From the NCBI GenBank assembly GCA_947568835.1, contig OX387608.1, positions 17,022,535 to 17,086,534 of the forward strand: a DNA stretch of 64,000 nucleotides, in the 5' to 3' direction. Both the position numbers and the translations under genes were made by a program. The DNA comes from Protonemura montana (taxonomy: Eukaryota; Arthropoda; Insecta; Plecoptera; Nemouridae). Below the pieces are notes generated by a model. It was not told the DNA's origin, made no database searches, and saw nothing but the letters and a program-made list of their open reading frames with translations. Below, piece by piece: positions 10,528-21,544 of the stretch; position 1 is the stretch's first letter; every line of letters starts with the position of its first letter.

Positions 10528-10802
10528 AAAAAAATCAAGGTAAAGTGGCAACACTGCAGATTCAATGGCTGATCGCAAGAAGCTGTGAACTGCGGTCCTT
10601 GTTCTTCAGAAGGACGTTGTCTCTGCGATCTAAGCAATGTCGTCTTCACATTCCTCGGACAAATTGAAACGCTTTGTGTGGTTGGCATTCCTGCAGTGAA
10701 CCGTGTCGCGGCCTTTATACAAGTGTCCAACATGGCAAGCATTTGTTTCCACAACACGCTTTATGTTCTGCCTTATTTATATTTTATTTTTATATATTTC
10801 TA
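10528..10802. other. Spacer between two inverted family C copies
   Basis: Overlapping open frames occur on both strands (10491-10757 minus, 10585-10803 plus) with no recognisable domain. It forms the loop of a large inverted repeat. Confidence 0.5.
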
Positions 10803-11752
10803 GTGTTTAACTTAGCACTGTTTTGACATCTGGCCATGCGGCACTGGTCTAATGGCGTCGGTGAATGAGTGGATGATGATGAACCTAACCTAGCCTAGAA
10901 GTGAGGTGGGGAAACCCGGTGACGCCACATAGCCTACTCCTGTCGAAGACCAAGGGGATCACCGGCTTAACGTCCCTTCCGAAGGACGGTACAACGCGAA
11001 CAACAGGATTCCTCCACAAATCCATGCTGTCGAGAGGTTGATAAGCAAGGCGAGTGAAGTTGCTGTCGAGAGGTTGATAAGCAAGGCGAGTGAAGTTGGT
11101 GTCGAGAGGTTGATAAGCAAGGCGAGTGAAGTTGCTGTCGAGAGGTTGATAAGCAAGGCGAGTGAAGTTGGTGTCGAGAGGTTGATAAGCAAGGCGAGTG
11201 AAGTTGCTGTCGAGAGGTTGATAAGCAAGGCGAGTGAAGTTGCTGTCGAGAGGTTGATAAGCAAGGCGAGTGAAGTTGCTGTCGAGAGGTTGATAAGCAA
11301 GGCGAGTGAAGTTGCTGTCGAGAGGTTGATAAGCAAGGCGAGTGAAGTTGCTGTCGAGAGGTTGATAAGCAAGGCGAGTGAAGTTGGTGTCGAGAGGTTG
11401 ATAAGCAAGGCGAGTGAAGTTGCTGTCGAGAGGTTGATAAGCAAGGCGAGTGAAGTTGCTGTCAAGAGGTTGATAAGCAAGGCGAGTGAAGTTGCTGTCG
11501 AGAGGTTGATAAGCAAGGCGAGTGAAGTTGGTGTCGAGAGGTTGATAAGCAAGGCAAGTGAAGTTGGTGTCGAGAGGTTGATAAGCAAGGCGAGTGAAGT
11601 TGCTGTCGAGAGGTTGATAAGCAAGGCGAGTGAAGTTGAGTGGATGATGATGAATCTAACCTAGCCTAGAAGTGATGAGGGGAAACCCGGTGCCGGCACG
11701 TAGCCTACTCCAGTCTAAGACCAAGGGGACCACCGGCTTAACGTCCAGGATA
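10803..11752 (-). mobile_element. Family C SINE copy 2 with 36-bp array
   Basis: Read on the minus strand: a 36-bp array of about 17 units (11031-11638) followed by the family C body and tail (10803-11030) ending in GTTAAACAC-type sequence. A second truncated tail in the same orientation (11639-11752) abuts the far side of the array. The 36-bp unit is the segment present once in copies 1 and 4. No 5S head is present here. Confidence 0.85.
11031..11638 (-). repeat. 36-bp array, about 17 copies
   Basis: The + strand unit includes GAGAGGTTGATAAGCAAGGC and GAGTGAAGTTGCTGTC. GCTGTC and GGTGTC variants alternate irregularly. The 12-residue open-frame repeats on both strands come from a stop-free unit divisible by 3. 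Confidence 0.95.
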
Positions 11753-12394
11753 GACGACAAATGAAAGCAGAGATGCAACACAAATATTTGACATAACCTA
11801 GAAGTTTACGAAAGCACGCAACTCATCACTAGCACATTTCCTTCACGCACTTTTCAGTGCGTGCATTACGTCACCACGTCACCACGTCGCGTCAAACTTT
11901 ATCACTTTATCAAATTAGTGCGTGGGGTCCACGACAGAGCGCAGCAGAGTGCAGGGGACGGTCCTGGGTTTGAAGCCCCAACATAATTGTGTTGAAATAT
12001 ATGGTATGTTGAAGTCTCTTTGCAGCTAATTATAAACAATTAAACTTTAGCTGACAGCCTCCGGTTTTCCCCGGCGTCTTCATTTGATTGATGCTTCTGT
12101 CAAGACTGATTTCAGTTAACTCCATTATAAACAAAGTCCTGTTCCCATAGCAACATCACATGATAAACTTTATTGGGAAATAGATGATGATATTTTCCTG
12201 ACTTGACGCTTTCTCAAATTTGCACAACAATTAAAAAGCTGTCAGTTGATTTCTACTAAAACTCGAATAAAAAGAATATTTGAAAAGAAATGTTCTCAAA
12301 GTTCTACTAGAAATCGTCACAAAACTGTAAAGTTAGGAGAGAATGCAAAACGGTTTGAGGCAACAATCCTTGTACTTTAGGAAGGTTAAAAAAA
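11753..12394. other. Spacer, no gene seen
   Basis: Includes a weak B-box-like stretch near 11955-11985 (GGTCCTGGGTTTGAAGCCCC) without a convincing A-box. Confidence 0.4.
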
Positions 12395-12406
12395 ATATCA
12401 GGGACT

Positions 12407-12576
12407 AAGAAAAACTATTTCAACTGGGTTTTCAATGCTAAGTAAAGGACAACTAAATAAATTTAGTTGAGGGAAATTCAGTTGTTCTTCACTTGGCATT
12501 GAAAACCCAGTTGAAATAGTTTTTGTTAAAACTAGTGCTAAGTTTACATCAAGTAGACATGAGTCTAAAAACAATC
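12407..12576 (+). mobile_element. Family B element, minimal hairpin with target duplication
   Basis: It consists of a short 5' inverted arm starting AAGAAAAACTATTTCAACTG, a few bases of centre and the complete 3' arm ending GAGTCTAAAAACAATC. It is flanked by ATATCAGGGACT (12395-12406) and ATATCAGGAACT (12577-12588), a 12-bp target duplication with one mismatch. The 5' end stops inside the arm while the 3' end is complete, as expected for 5'-truncated retroposition. Confidence 0.85.
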
Positions 12577-12588
12577 ATATCAGGAACT

Positions 12589-12860
12589 TTTGGCTCCTGA
12601 GCTGTAATCTGTATTCAAGTTATTAAAATGCCGGTCATTACGCCACTGTTTCTGAAAAGTGAAGCCTGCAGATTGTGTTCCTCTAGGATTCATGGGCTGG
12701 CAATGTTCATCAGACAGAAGGACAAAGCACGTCGAGTCCGAGGACAAGAATCTGCAATGGACCTCGAGAAGCATTCAATGTGATCTTCACGATCAAATCA
12801 TCTGTTCAGATTATTTCATGGTCTGTTGAACGGATTGAGATTTAGTCCGAAGATAAAATG
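12589..12860. other. Spacer, no gene seen
   Basis: Nothing assignable. Confidence 0.4.
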
Positions 12861-12861
12861 G

Positions 12862-12968
12862 CGTGAAGTTCGCGTGAAGTTGGCGTAAAGTTTGCGTGAA
12901 GTTGGCGTGAAGTTTGCGTGAAGTTTGAGTGAAGTTTACGTGAAGTTTGCGTAAAGTTTGCGTAAATC
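12862..12968. repeat. 12-bp minisatellite, about 9 copies
   Basis: Units are of the form GCGTGAAGTTTG or GCGTGAAGTTGG with single-base variants (GCGTAAAG, GAGTGAAG). Diverged compared with the other arrays. Confidence 0.85.
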
Positions 12969-13781
12969 GAGTATCACTCGAGTTGATCGACAATCAATGG
13001 CCGATAACTTCACGAGAACTTCATGAGAAGTTTTCTCAGAGGAAAATACGATTTTCCATGCGGAAAATACGACATTTTGCAGCCCAGAATAAACCTTAAG
13101 GAGCCTGAATTTCACTAAATAACTCGCCATTAGAAACGCTTTTTCTAAAATATAGACAATCACAAGCAATATTCTAAAAAAATAACAATTTTATGGATTT
13201 TTGACTTGTGACCTTTTCATCTAGTTTCATTTTTGGTAAGGCACGAAGAAAACAAAAATATAATCTAAAACAGCTGTTTTTCAGTTCAATTATATTAATT
13301 TTCACGGCCATCTGGTTCTTGACTTTCAGCGAGGATACAAAAGACCAATTTTTGCACAAAAAACTCCGGTTAATTTTTCTTTGAATCTGGAAAGTGTTGG
13401 TTAAAATATAAATGAAGAAATTAAGTGGTTTTAAAAATAACAAACCTCTCAATTTCCTAACATTAAATATACAAGTTTTGCCTGAAGCTAGAATTGCTAC
13501 AGCTTTATTTTAACAGTTGATTAGTTGTTTTAACGGACAGTTAGCCACTAACAAAGGCCGGTCGCACTCGACGTCAACTGCGCACGAGCGACGATCGCAC
13601 GCGCAGAGTTTTCAATTTTCCTTAATGTCTTCCCACGAGGGAAATTCCGCGCGCGTCCAACAAAATTTGAAAGTAAATTTAATGCTGTTTGACTTTACGG
13701 GTACCGCTCCAGGCCACGTGACTTTATGCAATCGATATCTACTTTATTAGAACACTTATAAAAAAAAAGATTTTTCACAAA
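12969..13781. other. AT-rich spacer, no gene seen
   Basis: Short open frames on both strands, none recognisable. CpG-containing sequence lies at about 13555-13600. Confidence 0.5.
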
Positions 13782-14425
13782 ATGTTTGCACGAGGTGCGG
13801 GTCACATTGCAAAATGTTTGCACGGGGTGCGGGTCTCACTGCAAAATGTTTGCACGGGGTGCGGGTCACATTGCAAAATGTTTGCACGGGGTGCGGGTCA
13901 CATTGCAAAATGTTTGCACGGGGTGCGGGTCACATTGCAAAATGTTTGCACGGGGTGCGGGTCACATTGCAAAATGTTTGCACGGGGTGCGGGTCACATT
14001 GCAAAATGTTTGCACGGGGTGCGGGTCACATTGCAAAATGTTTGCACGGGGTGCGGGTCTCACTGCAAAATGTTTGCACGGGGTGCGGGTCTCACTGCAA
14101 AATGTTTGCACGGGGTGCGGGTCACAATGCAAAATGTTTGCACGGGGTGCGGGTCACAATGCAAAATGTTTGCACGGGGTGCGGGTCTCACTGCAAAATG
14201 TTTGCACGGGGTGCGGGTCTCACTGCAAAATGTTTGCACGGGGTGCGGGTCACATTGCAAAATGTTTGCACGGGGTGCGGGTCTCACTGCAAAATGTTTG
14301 CACGGGGTGCGGGTCACAATGCAAAATGTTTGCACGGGGTGCGGGTCTTACTGCAAAATGTTTGCACGGGGTGCGGGTCACACTGCAAAATGTTTGCACG
14401 GGGTGCGGGTCACACTGCAAAATCC
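13782..14425 (+). repeat. 32-bp minisatellite, about 20 copies
   Basis: The unit is 32 bp, containing GTTTGCACGGGGTGCGGGTC and CACATTGCAAAAT. Two unit types alternate: TCACATTGC and TCTCACTGC. The junction of adjacent units forms a dyad TGCAAA-ATG-TTTGCA. Since 32 is not a multiple of 3 but the sequence lacks stops, all three plus frames are open; these are artefacts. Confidence 0.95.
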
Positions 14426-14950
14426 ATTCACGAAATCTAAAAAAACCTGCTGCCGAAATCGATAAAATAAATTTAAGCCCAACATCGCAAAGCCATGAAT
14501 ATGTAAAAGATGCGTCTGAAAATCAGCATATCTTCGATTGAATGCCTTACCACGAGCCAGCACCGGTATCATCGATATAAGAAGGGATATCGACACACCC
14601 CAAAAAACAGGCATAGGAAACCAAAAATAAAACCAGCATTTTGTAAACCACCCCTTGTGTACCGGATCCCCACTCTCCCCTATGTTGACCTGGGGTGCTG
14701 AACCTACTTTCATCACAGAGCTAACTTCAAAGGAACTGCAAGGACTTCCAAGGATCCTGCCGATCCGACGACAAAGCTGCTCCTTTCCCTTTCTCACAGG
14801 AATAGAATGAACAACTTAAATATTTCTTGCATTTATGATTTCTTGGGATAATAGTATTCAGTTCGTAAACTGAATTGAGTTTTCTGTCCAATTGATCTCA
14901 AAATAGTAAATAGCAATTTTTAAACCCGTAAAACCAGCTTGCAATTCACA
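14426..14950. other. Spacer, no gene seen
   Basis: No repeat or gene recognised. Confidence 0.5.
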
Positions 14951-15425
14951 GTCTCTTGGTTCTACTCCTTGCAGATCCGTCATTCTCATCAATTCCACTA
15001 AAATCGTCTCGAAAAGCCAGTGTCCAAGTAGCTCAATTAGTTAGAGCAACACCCGCGACAGGCGGAGATCGGGGTCCAAGTAGCTCAATTGGTTAGAGCA
15101 ACACCCGCGACAGGTGGAGATCGGGGTCCAAGTAGCTCAATTGGTAAGAGCAACACCCGCGACAGGTGGAGATCGGGGTCCAAGTCGCTCAATTGGTTAG
15201 AGCAGCACCCGTGACAGGTGGAGATCGGGGTCCAAGTAGCTCAATTGGTTAGAGCAACACCCGCGAAAGGTGGAGATCGGGGTCCAAGTAGCTCAATTGG
15301 TTAGAGTAACACCCGCGACAGGTGGAGATCGGGGTCCAAGTAGCTCAATTGGTTAGAGCAACACCCGCGGCAGATGGAGATCGGGATTCGAGTCCCCGGG
15401 TGGGCATCAATTTTTGAGAGAGTTG
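14951..15425 (+). mobile_element. Family A element with 52-bp array (about 7 units)
   Basis: The 5' region contains TCTTGGTTCTACTCCTTG and the inner arm ACTAAAATCGTCTC, shared with the copies at 18925-19320 and 41959-42585. A tandem array of the 52-bp unit (GTCCAAGTAGCTCAATTGGT through GGAGATCGGG) follows, then a complete tRNA-like core (15334-15406) and the start of the 3' arm (CATCAATTTTTGAGAGAG), which decays at about 15425. Each 52-bp unit holds the A-box but not the B-box; only the last unit has both. Confidence 0.85.
15334..15406 (+). pseudogene. tRNA-like core of family A
   Basis: A 73-nt tRNA-like sequence: acceptor GTCCAAG with the mostly complementary GGTGGGC, D-arm, diverged anticodon arm (CGCGGCA loop), T-loop TTCGAGT. 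A retroposon head, not a clear tRNA gene. Confidence 0.65.
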
Positions 15426-16255
15426 TAGTATTCCTAATGAAAAACTGTTAAACCCCGTCTTATTTCGTCGGATTTAGGAATCCGCCACGACATATGGGAC
15501 TAAAAACCAAATTCAAAACACAAAACAACAAAGAAATTGTCAAGTGGCACATCCTGGCAGAGCAGACCGCAGCCAAGCTTTACATACCGTACGTTCCTGA
15601 CCCGCATCCTGATCTAAACCTTACAAAAACAAACCGACCCCAAACCGGACGACGCGCGCATCCAATTTGCCGGTCGCTTTGTGAGGTGTGATCTCAAGAT
15701 GCCGCCGTCTGGGCTCATTACACCCCGAGGTGTTAACGCCCCCCTCCCCCCTCCCCCCACCACCCTTGTGTGGCAGGACGAGGGTCTGCTTGGGTCTAGG
15801 GGGTCCCACCGCGAGCTGCCTAGACCCTCTAGCCACGCTGAGAAGCCAGGCTCGCACAGACCAACGACTCATTGAAAACAAATTGAAAATAGCAGTTTTG
15901 AAATATTCCTATCATTGAAAACGAACTGGAAAGATGTGCTACCGAACCGGGATATTGTATTGTATTGTATTGTATTGTATTGTACCTTTATTTGTCCATA
16001 ATCACAGGGCTTACATTCAAATTGTAAAAGGATGTGGACCTGTCAAGATTAAAAATACACTATGATTACAAATAAATTGCAAAAAAACAAAGACAACGCT
16101 TAATACTAAAATACTAAGATAGTCATGTGAAATACTGAAGTAACAACAGTCATATCTTTATCCAATCATTCCCAACTAATTTATAAAATTCGTTAATATT
16201 ATGAAAACCTTTGTATAATACCAAGTTTTTAAATAGTGCGTCTAAACTTTGAAAA
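15426..16255. other. Spacer with C-rich and (ATTGT)n tracts
   Basis: A C-rich stretch lies at 15735-15765 and a pentanucleotide (ATTGT)n microsatellite at about 15953-15984. No gene recognised. Confidence 0.6.
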
Positions 16256-16256
16256 A

Positions 16257-16392
16257 TCAGCTACGAACCCAGGACCTCAGAATTACCGGTCGGTTTCCCT
16301 ATCAGTTAAGTTGAACATTGTTAACACCTTTGATTTTCGGCGGTGACTTGCTAGCAAGACTTCCTGTTGATAAGAAGTAGGTATTGAAAAGA
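16257..16392 (-). repeat. Direct duplication, left copy; tRNA-like promoter (family D)
   Basis: About 130 bp that recurs at 16640-16769 with few differences. On the minus strand it contains GAGGTCCTGGGTTCG, like the variable region and B-box of a tRNA, preceded by a degenerate A-box-like TTAACTGATAGGG. It may be a fourth tRNA-derived SINE family; the evidence is thin. Confidence 0.55.
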
Positions 16393-16402
16393 TCCACATA
16401 TT

Positions 16403-16612
16403 TTGATGGTTTTTAGATTTGATTTTTAGATTTAATACATTTAGGAAGCTTGAACTTGGTAATTGTTATAATTTTGTGTGGTTCTTTTGTTATTGGAAAA
16501 TTGTCAGGACTGCTTTTACCCTTGATAAAGTAACAGGTACAAGTTACGAAACGTTGGGAAATTTAGTTGTTCTTCACTTAGCATTCAAAACCTATTTCAA
16601 ATAGTTTTTGTT
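16403..16612 (+). mobile_element. Family B element, truncated
   Basis: Contains GGAAGCTTGAACTTGGTAAT, the segment with GTAAC/GTTAC and GAAACGTTGGGA, and the arm TTAGTTGTTCTTCACTTAGC. The outer 3' terminus is missing. It lies between the two copies of the family D duplication. Confidence 0.8.
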
Positions 16613-16639
16613 GGAAAAATATGCTACCGAACCGGTATA

Positions 16640-16769
16640 CGAACCTAGGACCTCTGAATTACCGGTCGGTTTCCCTATCAGTTAAGTTGAACATTGTTAA
16701 CGCCTTTGATTTTCGGCGGTGACTTGCTAGCAAGACTTCCTGTTGATAAGAAGTATGTATTGAAAAGAT
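16640..16769 (-). repeat. Direct duplication, right copy (family D)
   Basis: Second copy of 16257-16392, with the B-box-like GGTTCGTATACC on the minus strand. Confidence 0.55.
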
Positions 16770-17742
16770 GAACGTTTTGTCCCCTGGTAAGCCCGATCCC
16801 TCTGCATCTCTGGTTGGGATAGAGTGTGGGTAGCTTGGCCCAGGTACCGACAGTACCCTTCAGGTTCACAACGCGGTCCAAGCGGTGGTCGGGCATCAAA
16901 GCACGCCATGCGGTCAAACCGATCGCCACCTTTTAGTTCAACAAAGACGAGATGGAATGAGGCAGGAAGGAATGCATGTGATCACTTTTCATGGCAACGC
17001 AAGAACGCAGTTTTGTCGAGGAAATATAGGGAGGTCCGGTATTGCATCAAGTTTAAAATAGTTTTTGATTCCAAATTGATTACAGTTTTAGAACGTCATT
17101 TATAAAAATTACAAGCTTTTCATTATAGAATAAAACAATGTACCGGTCAAAACATTTTAACTCAATTAGAACGTTTTTGTCATCTGCCTAACTTTGAATT
17201 TCATAAAGAAGTTTGTTAAAAATATCCACATCTCTCAACGCATTACATTTCCTTTCAGCAATTCTGGTCGGTTCAAAATTTAGCAATTTACAATTGGTTG
17301 TTTGCTATCGATTCTTTAAATATGTTAACAATATTTTGCATAATTTGGGCAAATATTAAACTGTCACACTGCACTTTGTAGGTCGATAGCAGCCATTACA
17401 ATTATTCTTTTTGGTACTGAGATTTCAACTGCACACATTTAAATTCCCCTTCAATTGCTTTATCTGTTACATAATTTCTAGTATTATTTTCAATATTTTA
17501 ATTGCTATTTACAAATATGCTTAGTCTATTTGTTCAAAGAAACTTGTGCATTTCACTGCCTGCGATTGAAAGTCACCATGATATTGGTGTAAAATCGTGC
17601 CTCTGGTTCGGTGTGGTTGGAATATCAACTAATTCCACACAAAACCCTTCGCTGGACCAAAGCATCCAACATCTAATTTGTCCAACTTTTTGTTTCAACA
17701 CTTTGATGCTAATGTAAGGTAGACATCGCCGACAATTCTTAA
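16770..17742. other. Spacer, no gene seen
   Basis: Short open frames only. AT-rich after 17040. Confidence 0.5.
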
Positions 17743-18475
17743 CATTATCAACACTATAACCGTCTCAAAAATTGATGCCCAAACGGGGACTCGAACCTCG
17801 ATCTCCACCTGTCGCTGGTGTTGCTCTAACCAATCGAGCTACTTGGACCCCGATCTCCACCTGTCGAGGGTGTTGCTCTAACCAATTTAGCTACTTGGAC
17901 CCCGATCTCCACCTATCGCGGGTGTTGCTCTAACCAATTGAGCTACTTGAACCCCGATCTCCACCTGTCGCGGGTGTTGCTCAAACCTATTAAGCTACTT
18001 GGACCCCGATCTCCACCTGTTACGGGTGTTGCTCTAACCAATTGAGCTACTTGGACCCCGATCTCCACCTGTCGCGGGTGTTGCTCTAACCAATTGAGCT
18101 ACTTGGACCCCGATCTCCACCTGTCGCGGGTGTTGCTCAAACCAATTGAGCTACTTGGACCCCGGTCTCCACCTGTCGCGGGTGTAGCTCTAACCAATTG
18201 AACTACTTGGACCCCGGTCTCCACCTGTCGCGGGTGTAGCTCTAACCAATTGAGCTACTTGGACCCCGATCTCCACCTGTCGCGGGTGTTGCTCAAACCT
18301 ATTGAGCTACTTGGACCCCGATCTCCACCTGTCACGGGTGTTGCTCTAACCAATTGAGCTACTTGGACCCCGATCTCCACCTGTCGCGGGTGTTGCTCTT
18401 ACCAATTGAGCTACTCGAACCCCGATCTCCACCTGTCGCGGCTGTTGCTCTAACCAATCGAGCTACTTGGTCACT
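17743..18475 (-). mobile_element. Family A element with 52-bp array (about 13 units)
   Basis: The arm ATTATCAACACTATAACCGT is at the left. The tRNA-like core follows (17776-17848, minus strand), then a long array of 52-bp units to about 18473. Several units carry independent changes (TCGAGGG, TTACGGG, GTGTAGCTC), showing that the array is not recent throughout. The 5' inverted arm found in other copies is missing here. Confidence 0.85.
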
Positions 18476-18924
18476 AGCCCTGTGTCCTTCAAGAATACAA
18501 CAAACAGCAACTAAATTGTGCGGTGATATTCAGTGGTACCAATTCAACAAGCAAGTATTTTGCAATTCCGTTCCAAATCCAGATCGCCGCTTGGCCATCA
18601 ATCGAACGTGACTTCGACTCCCAGTTTCCAGTCAAACCCGGTGTTTGTGAAAGACGCTGACCCTTGCACGGTTCATGGCAGAAAATAAAAGTGGGCTCTT
18701 TGAAGTTTAGAACGAGCCTGTTAGCGAGTCTGTACCCAGAGGACTGCGACCTGAAGTCCAGACTCGATTGAACGGGACTTCCTGGAATACAAATCCAGAG
18801 ACCGAACATAAAGTGCATGCCAAGCTCACGGCAATCTTGATTCCAGACGCTTCAAGCTTTCACAAAGTAGCAAAGTCACTGGACTGGCATTTTGTTAAAT
18901 AAAAATAAAACCCCTCGTGTAGTT
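18476..18924. other. Spacer, no gene seen
   Basis: Open frames on both strands without recognisable features. Confidence 0.45.
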
Positions 18925-19320
18925 TTAGTTGAAATCTCATTTAAATTACAAACGCTTGCAATGCGCGGGGTATTTTATTATTATCAACACTATAACCGTC
19001 TCAAAAATTGATGCCCAAACGGGGACTCGAACCCCGATCTCCACCTGTCGCGGGTGTTGTTCTAACCAATTGAGCTACTTGGACCCCGATCTCCACCTGT
19101 CGCGGGTGTTGCTCTAACCCATTGAGCTACTTGGACCCCGATCTCCACCTGTCACGGGTGTTGCTCTAACCAATAGAGCAACTTGGACCCCGATCTCCAC
19201 CTGTCACGGGTGTTGCTCTAACTAAATGAGCTATTCGGACACTGGCTTTTTGAGACGATTTTAGTGTATTTTATGAGAATGGGCATCAATTTTTGAAACG
19301 GTTTTAGTGTTCATAATAAT
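18925..19320 (-). mobile_element. Family A element, full architecture
   Basis: From the left (3' end): GAAATCTCATTTAAATTACA, the palindrome-like ACAAACGCTTGC, the 3' arm, a tRNA-like core (19012-19084), three more 52-bp units, then the 5' region with CTTTTTGAGACGATTTTAGT and the outer inverted arm GGCATCAATTTTTGAAACGG ending in CATAATAATAAAAC. The two outer arms are inverted copies of each other. The flanks are similar (CCTCGTGTAGTTTT and TCCGTGTGTCGTTA) but too diverged to be a sure target duplication. Confidence 0.85.
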
Positions 19321-19812
19321 AAAACAATCCGTGTGTCGTTATTTTTGAGCCAGAAAAGCTCTTTTACTGTCATCTAACCGTTCAAACATTGGTCAAAATA
19401 TGGAGACGTAGAACGGCGTAAGATGTTGCTAAGGCAATGACCAGAAATCCAACACTCATAACCTAACTCCAGCCTCCTGGTACATGCCCAACTCCAACGC
19501 CTTCATGTCTTCTTGGAGGCAACATCTCGATCTCCACGGTGCACTGGTGCCGGCAACGGGTACAAGTACAACGTGGTATACCGGCTTGTCGACCGTCCAT
19601 CAACTCTGACCATGTCGCTGCTATCGTTGGATCTTGCCCGCCGTGTACATGAACCCACAGAGGCATGTGATTTACAAACTCTATATCTTAAAATACAGGA
19701 AGCAGTAGCTGTCATATGTCTTCAAGACATGGCCTTCGATTGGACAGCGTCTCATTTTAAAGAAGACAATTGAAATTAAACGATTAAATAAGAGGGTGGT
19801 TCGGGTCACCGC
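19321..19812. other. Spacer, no gene seen
   Basis: An 86-codon open frame at 19513-19773 has no recognisable domain. Confidence 0.45.
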
Positions 19813-20388
19813 TCTATGTCAGGGTCACTGCTTGGTGCTATGGTGGTGTTAGTTAGCATGGTGCTACTGACAGTAATACCAGGGTCACTGCTTGGTGCTA
19901 TGGTGGTGCTAGTTAGCACAGTGCTACTGACAGTAATACCAGGGTCACTGCTTGGTGCCATGGTGGTGCTAGTTAGCACGGTGCTACTGACAGTAATACC
20001 AGGGTCACTGCTTGGTGATATGGTGGTGCTAGTTAGCACGGTGCTACTGACAGTAATACCAGGGTCACTGCTTGGTGCTATGGTGGTGCTAGTTAGCACG
20101 GTGCTACTGACAGTAATACCAGGGTCACTGCTTGGTGCTATGGTGGTGCTAGTTAGCACGGTGCTACTGACAGTAATACCAGGGTCACTACTTGGTGCTA
20201 TGGTGGTGCTAGTTAGCACGGTGCTACTGACAGTAATACCAGGGTCACTGCTTGGTGCTATGGTGGTGCTAGTTAGCACGGTGCTACTGACAGTAATAAC
20301 AGGGTTACGAATCACCGCTCTAGGTCGGGGTTACTGCTTGGTGCTATGGTGGTGCTAGTTAGCACGGTGCTACTGACAGTAATACCTT
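19813..20388 (+). repeat. 60-bp tandem array, about 9 copies
   Basis: The unit begins AGGGTCACTGCTTGGTGCTA and contains the dyad GTGCTA-GT-TAGCAC. It is unrelated by eye to the 60-bp satellite at 362-735. The last unit is separated by a diverged half-unit near 20300-20340. Open frames on both strands follow from the unit length. Confidence 0.95.
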
Positions 20389-20931
20389 GGTTTTATAGAA
20401 CAACCCTTTCCTCTGGCACCTAGCTCAAACTTTGTCGCCGGCATAATGAGGGTCGCCGTCCACCACACGTTTGTAATCGGGGACCTGATCTCCGTGCGGT
20501 AGCCGGACTCGGGCGGCACGGGACAACGTGACTAATGACGAACTGGAGGCTAGCGATGATGATGAATCGACTACGATTGGTGGTCGGTGATAGGACCCCG
20601 GTTCACGTCGCGGTCGCGGTCGGGGGCGATTGACATTCGTCCGCCGGCCGCGAAAACGCGTTCGAAGCTGATTTAATGGGAGTTGTTTCGACGAACTGAA
20701 GCGATTTTATCAATCAAATTGTATAAATAGACAGTCTTTCTGTCTGGTTGATGCCAGGACGGCTATTAAAGCTACACCGTGTGGACTCCCAGAGCCTGAG
20801 TGGACCTAGCACCTATTAAACGGGGATTTCTCATTTCTTTTACACTGACATTTCGTCAAGTCTTGAGGACCACACAAAAAGAATTTCAAATTTTTATCTT
20901 CTGAAAGACAGATTCGTTTGCTCACTTTCCG
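20389..20931. other. Spacer, no gene seen
   Basis: A CpG-rich part lies at 20590-20660. No gene or repeat recognised. Confidence 0.45.
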
Positions 20932-21185
20932 TTTTTAGACTCATGTCTACTTGATGTAAACTTAGCACTAGTTTTAACAAAAACTATTTCAACTGGGTTT
21001 TGAATGCATAAGTGAAGAACAACTGAATTTCCCGACGTTTCGTAACTTGTACCTGTTACTTTATCAAGGGTAAGAGCAGTCCTGACAATTTTCCGATAAC
21101 AAAAGAACCACATAAAATTATAACAATTACCAAGTTCAAGCTTCCTAAATACATCTAAATAAAATAATCAGGGTCAATAACTGAA
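20932..21185 (-). mobile_element. Family B element, one arm
   Basis: Begins at the conserved 3' terminus (TTTTTAGACTCATGTCTACT) and runs through the hammerhead-like segment (minus strand) to AATCAGGGTCAATAACTGAA. The opposite inverted arm is absent. Confidence 0.85.
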
Positions 21186-21544
21186 AAACTAATGTATTTG
21201 TTGTATTATTTGTGATATGGTAATTACCATATACCAATTTACCGTCTATGTGTTTGGTATTCACTGGTAAATTTTGTGCAGAAATTATTTGTAGTCAAGT
21301 GATTTATGGCGAGTAATTACTTATTAGGTAAACATTTGCTTAAAAAGGTAAAACATCGAGCAAACAGACCTAGAACTGTCTCTTCTATGTTGGGAGAGAA
21401 AGGAATCGAAACCATTCCGGAACCAATAAAATTAAAAAAAATCAGAAATCACGCAAAGATATGTGAGAAACGTTATCCGATTTCTCGCATCTAAATCGCC
21501 GTGATTTTATCGGCCAATTAGATTTAAGTCGGGCATCTTGCAAG

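Noticed and set aside
10959-11664. Leucine- or lysine/glutamate-rich repeat proteins of about 210 residues
   Set aside because: Translation of the 36-bp array in family C; the same happens at 52106-53390.
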